64,000 nucleotides of DNA from Acanthochlamys bracteata (taxonomy: Eukaryota; Streptophyta; Magnoliopsida; Pandanales; Velloziaceae), in assembly GCA_019914995.1 (NCBI GenBank), contig CM034128.1, positions 7,380,501-7,444,500 of the forward strand, in the 5' to 3' direction. The translations under genes and the position numbers were made by a program. Shown here one piece after another: positions 59,449 to 64,000 of this stretch. A model generated the notes under the pieces. It was given only the letters and a program-made list of their open reading frames with translations. It did no database searches and was not told the DNA's origin. Positions within the stretch are counted from its first letter, which is position 1; each line of letters begins with the position of its first letter.

Positions 59449-60350
59449 ATCTCCAAATATAATTTTGATTCTTCATATGCGTCACGCTCGTGAGATTGTC
59501 GTATGCTCATAGGTTTCATGTCATTTTATCGCATTTTTTTAGAATTTTAACTCTTTAAGTTGTTATGCGTCTATAATATATTAAAATATTAATAATACAA
59601 AAATACTTGAATTCATCCATCCAATCTCCAAACTCAATTCTGATCCTTCCTACGTACCACTCTCACCGAAACGATTGTGTAAGCATATGTCTAACATCAT
59701 TTGATCATTTTTTTAGTTTTGGCCCCATTAATTATTTTATATAACACTAACTTTTGTCTATAAAAATTTAAATATCTAAAAATACTTTTATTTCATTCGC
59801 GCTACCTCCGAATGCAATACTGTTTCTAACTACAATTCACTACCGTCGGAACGATTGTGTATGCATAAATTTCGTATCACTTTATCCCTTCTTTTATTTT
59901 GGCCCCTTAGTTGTTTTATAAAAGCTAAATATTTTTTATAAAAACATGAAAATTTAAAATACTTCTTTTCACTCGTCCTACCTCCAACATAATATCGCTT
60001 CTTATTACAAGTAACTCTTGCTGATACGATAGTATACACAAACGTTATGTATTATTTCATTATTTTGTATTTTCAATTTTAGCCACTTTAGTTGTTATAA
60101 TGAAGTGTTTTATTGTAACTTTTAACAAAACATAAATATTATAATTCACTCGTTTTATCTACAAATGCAATGTCAATTTTTTTCACGCGTCATGCTAGCC
60201 AAGTTGATCATTTACGCACGAATTTTGTGCCACTATATCGCTTTTTATTTTGGCATCTTAAATTGGTATACCTTTATAATTATGTTTTATAATAAAATTA
60301 TAATATTTATAAATTTAAATAAGAACTTTTTGTTAAAAATCTAACATTGT
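59449..60350. repeat. Tandem array, about five diverged copies of a ~177-bp unit
   Basis: The block (A)TCTCCAAAT / ACCTCCGAATG recurs at 59449, 59624, 59804, 59980 and 60157, with a weaker copy at 60351, giving spacings of 175, 180, 176, 177 and 194. Within each unit the same sub-blocks follow in order: a CGATTGTGTATGCAT-like segment, TTTATC..TTTTTATTTTGGC, then TTAGTTGTTTTATA. The copies are well diverged. Confidence 0.75.
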
Positions 60351-61365
60351 ATCTTCAGAACCATCGCTTGTTTTTTAGCTTTCATAAAATTTACCATTTT
60401 CATAAGATCATTATACTGCTTTGCGTAATTCTATTGTTATTGAAACAAGCTAACTTTGCTAGTTAATCTTTCTCTTTGTTACTTCTTTTTCTTCATTATT
60501 GCTCAAACACACTAACTTTATATGAACTGTAGTATTTTATGTTATAGTTTGGTCCAGGTCTACGACCATGATAGTAGTTAGATATGTTTTTTAAAACATT
60601 TTATATTACTTTTTCTTCCATCATCGGTTGCTTAGTTTGCGACTATTTTTTGAGCAATTAGGACATCCGTATTTAACTATTTATAAATCATTATAATCAT
60701 AATTAGCAGTACAAAAATTATTTTTAATGATATTTAAATGTTTTACTTTTATATATATGCTTACTCTGTGATTTTCTAAACTTTATTCTACTGATTCTTA
60801 ATATATGCAATCTTATATGTATCTAAATGGCCCTTCACCCCGTAAGTATTTTATAATATGAATATAAATAAGATACCTACATGTCTACATTTAGATATAC
60901 TTACAGTTCGGTGAGAGGTACTCGTTATGGTTTCACTACATCCGTGTTAGGGATTGAGAGCATACTATATTTTTCGAACTTCTTGACATCCTTTATTAAG
61001 ATGATGTGATAATTTAGTAGATTATAATACTTGATTTTATATTAGGCCAAGTATAATATTTTCTAAATTGCACTCACCTAAATACAGGATCATCGAAAAA
61101 CATATAACATACAATAATACAATAAAAAAGTTTACCATTTTTATTAAAATCTCTTACTGGGTTAGTCTTACCACACTCCCCATGTCCCATCTTCTTATAA
61201 TATATGTGCGCCTTATTCGCCATCTCTTATACAAGGCTTTTCTCTTTTATGCAATTACCGTTTCAAGAGTAGAATTGTAATGTCAATCTTGAATTCTTTT
61301 CTTTATAAATACAAGATATAATTCTACTTAGTAAACAACATCTTTTATGTGAGAAAGGAGGGTGG
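60351..61365. other. Intergenic, nothing assigned
   Basis: AT-rich sequence with scattered short ORFs. No gene or repeat ends were recognised. Confidence 0.45.
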
Positions 61366-61785
61366 CGGATGCTTGTGAGATATGGAAAAGAATTTTTAAA
61401 AATTAATGTTACTCTAGATTATTCTATCTCAAGTTCGCTCATTGATTGGTTGTGTAAGAAGGTGAAGGTTTAGGAGGCAAAGAAATTATTTGATGAGTTT
61501 GCGAAGGGCTTTATCCCAAGCTTGATAACATAGAACAACCCCATTTTGGGCATGTGTGAAAATGAGGATTGTAGAAAACTGCACGTTTGAGGGATATAGG
61601 AGTGCAAAGCAAAGAATGGGATACAATTATTAGAAGAAATGATTGAGAAGAGATATGAACCTTCTAAAAACACTTACCTAATTAATAGTTGATGAGCTTC
61701 GTGGTTGTGATGTAAAAGAGAACAGAAAACTTTTTACTTTGGTAGGTAATAAAGGTGAATTTCTTGGTTTGCACACTTGAAAAAT
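61366..61785 (+). pseudogene. Pentatricopeptide repeat (PPR) pseudogene fragment
   Basis: Plus-strand translation shows about three PPR motifs: SISSSLIDWLCKK, EAKKLFDEFAKGFIPSLIT, LGMCENEDCRKL and QLLEEMIEKRYEPSKNTYL, then ELRGCDVKENRKLF in a shifted frame. At least five in-frame stops and two frame changes break it. PPR proteins bind organellar RNA; this remnant cannot be functional. No other part of the gene is nearby. Confidence 0.8.
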
Positions 61786-64000
61786 CTTTCTTATTACTCT
61801 AGTGGTGATATTAGCTTCGGAGCCAACACTCTTCAAGCCATCCATCGTGAGAATTCCTTTGCAGGGAATGCATAGGTGCACCAAATTATGAACTTGCAAG
61901 TCAGTTTAAGTATGCTTTCTCATCTGAATTAGATCTAGTTGCTCCAAAAAGCTATAGCTTGTTAATTGTGGTATGCACCTCCACTCTTTTTTCTTAGCAA
62001 AAATTCAATTGTCGAAATCTCCTTACTCCAAATATTGAGATAGGAGATGTTGATTATTCTGTTACATCATTATTTGAACTGCTGATATATATATACAGAA
62101 ATGTAATAGATTAGTATAATTTTTTCGTTAAAAATTTATACAACTAGACAAAGATAAACTTCTTTGATTGTTCTAGTTAACTGAATATTCCTTAAACTTG
62201 CTAAGGAATTGTATCAATATTATCAAGACCTAAAATTAAACTCTGATCGGCACTGGATTAAACCAAGTTTACATAAGGCACAAATCCAGTCCAATTCAGT
62301 AAGTATGATCCAAATTTTGATAAACTAATAAAATTATCAAATTCAAGAAAAATTTTGACATGATCTTCTCTAAAAACTCAATATGGAGAATCATTATGAA
62401 TAATAATAACTATACTTATCACCAAAAATCCAAAATAAAAAAAAACGACCAATATGAAAATCGTTTACACATAAAATATCATTACTAGGTACCGGTAGCC
62501 ATAACACCTATTACGATCCAAAACAATAATTATCACAATATTACATACAATCAGGTATAAAAAAAGTCAATGTCTATCGAGAATTACAGAGCTAACTACA
62601 TACCAAAAAATTTACGATATAACCTTCGCACGCTCTCCGTTCAACAGTACCAAATCTAATCAGTGTCCACTAGTCTTTGACCTATTTGGAAGGTCAAAAA
62701 AAAAGAAAAGACTTGAGCCTAGTCTCAGTGAAGTAAAACAGCAGAATATGCAATTAAGATAACTAATAAATTACCTAGATATTACAGTACTATCTATATG
62801 CAGTAGATGTAACGATAGATTAGATTAGATTCTACTAAGTTTCGAATCATTCTATACCGATTTAGTTCTTAGCAAAGATATGTAATGATGTATGCGAATA
62901 TATTAAGAGTAACATCCATACAATATAGTTGATCGAGTGAGATCACATCTCCGACTTGCATCACGCTACAATGTATATCATACAAGTATATATATACATA
63001 ATACCTTTATATATCAAAACTATAAACAAGCTCAATGCTCAATATGCTCTGAGATTTATAGGTTACCTATATATCTCGGTGACCGTATGTCTTGAGACCC
63101 ACCGTATGAATATCTCATGCAATCATTCATAATATAATATGTTAGGGCATACTTGTAAAGTTCTGCATTGTCCAATACTAATGCAGTCTTTAATAAGTAT
63201 ATGCAATAGAATGGACTTTATCACAATGAACATGCGCTGCACAATGCGTACAAATACTATCATAATTATGCTTATGCATGTTTGAAGTATAAGCATTAAC
63301 ATGCATATCAATTATAGATGCAACTATGCAACCTAAGTTTATACCATACTAACATGCTATCAATAGCTACAAAAATAATGTCAAGTATAAGCATGTACAC
63401 ACACATGTAGTATGAATGATAAATCAAAATATGTAAGAACAATGACAAGTTATGACGGAGTTTCCAAATCAAATGTTACTTGTGTTGAAAGTCTAGTGAT
63501 ATAACTATAGTAACAAAGGCCGGTAATCCTCATCTGCGGTCCAAGCAATTATTTAGATCAACTGTCAACTCTAAACAGCACCACCTGAATTCAAATCATT
63601 CGTACCACTTAACGCGCATGCGGGCATATTTAATAAAAAAATACGCTAAGCAAAAGTTAAACCAAATACTCGTAATAAATACATAAATAAGTTAAAGTCT
63701 AACGCCCAATAACATATGGCGAATCATTCTAAAATTTCATCTATTCAACCATTTATTTAATTTCCTATCCGCTACTCATTTAATGCTAAAGTTAACAGAT
63801 TCAAGAAGCTTACTGATGAAACAGGATAATCGAATTCCAAAACAACTTGATTCGGAACAACTCGTATATTTTCGATCCAACGATTATTTAGAATGAAATG
63901 AATGAATACTTCATCTAATAACAATTTCAAACATGCAATATGAAGATTTTTAACTCACCTAAATCGAGTCGCCGAAAAAGTTTGCCGAATTTTGGCGCGT
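61786..64000. other. Window end, probable retrotransposon-derived sequence
   Basis: No gene recognised. The last 1.5 kb (dense imperfect repeats such as CATGCATATCA and TATGCAATAG, and a terminal GTCGCCGAAAAAGTTTGCCG) has the flavour of a chromovirus LTR read on the minus strand. No LTR partner, primer site or coding region is in the window, so the assignment is weak. Confidence 0.3.

Noticed and set aside
1-64000. CRISPR arrays, operons, prokaryotic promoters or terminators
   Set aside because: The window is plant nuclear DNA; the tandem repeats lack uniform spacer-repeat structure.

Overview
The window is nuclear DNA of a flowering plant, most likely a eudicot. The real genes have spliceosomal introns with GT..AG borders and encode plastid-targeted proteins, a family-1 glycosyltransferase and a RABA-type small GTPase. 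The intergenic DNA is very AT-rich and full of Ty1/copia and Ty3/gypsy retrotransposons, MITEs, a CACTA-like element and a tRNA-derived SINE. There are no prokaryotic features. I cannot name the species. The pairing of an MSP1/ATAD1-type AAA ATPase with an STR14-type rhodanese recalls the Arabidopsis At4g27680-At4g27700 neighbourhood, here stretched by inserted DNA.

Layout. 1-3.2 kb: a 156-bp tandem repeat and an LTR relic. 3.54-10.05 kb (+): five-exon MSP1-like AAA ATPase. 11.6-13.7 kb (-): three-exon plastid coiled-coil membrane protein. 13.8-21.3 kb: a repeat-rich block with a 5'-truncated, frameshifted CLPR2 copy and a lone ArfGAP first exon. Each of these sits downstream of a related ~240-bp leader, and the CLPR2 copy lies between ~555-bp direct repeats. 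23.96-25.43 kb (-): intronless UDP-glycosyltransferase with a hAT-like MITE about 0.5 kb upstream. 28.0-31.07 kb (-): six-exon chloroplast rhodanese. 31.5-38.5 kb: nested MITEs and decayed copia pieces. 40.36-42.72 kb (-): two-exon RABA-type GTPase. 44.3-47.2 kb: a hAT-like element enclosing an LTR relic. 50.2-55.8 kb: a complete Ty3/gypsy element with near-identical LTRs, 5-bp target duplications, primer site and polypurine tract, but several stops and a frameshift. 57.9-58.6 kb (+): intronless, short ATP-synthase-delta-like protein. 58.8-60.4 kb: CACTA-like end and a ~177-bp tandem array. 61.4-61.8 kb: PPR pseudogene. The rest to 64 kb has no recognisable gene.

The genes do not form a pathway. 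Four of the six intact genes look organellar: mitochondrial/peroxisomal membrane quality control (MSP1), plastid membrane protein, plastid rhodanese and plastid F1-delta-like protein. The other two act in specialised metabolism (UGT) and post-Golgi trafficking (RABA). The most unusual part is 13.8-22.0 kb, where fragments of unrelated host genes have been brought together with shared repeats.
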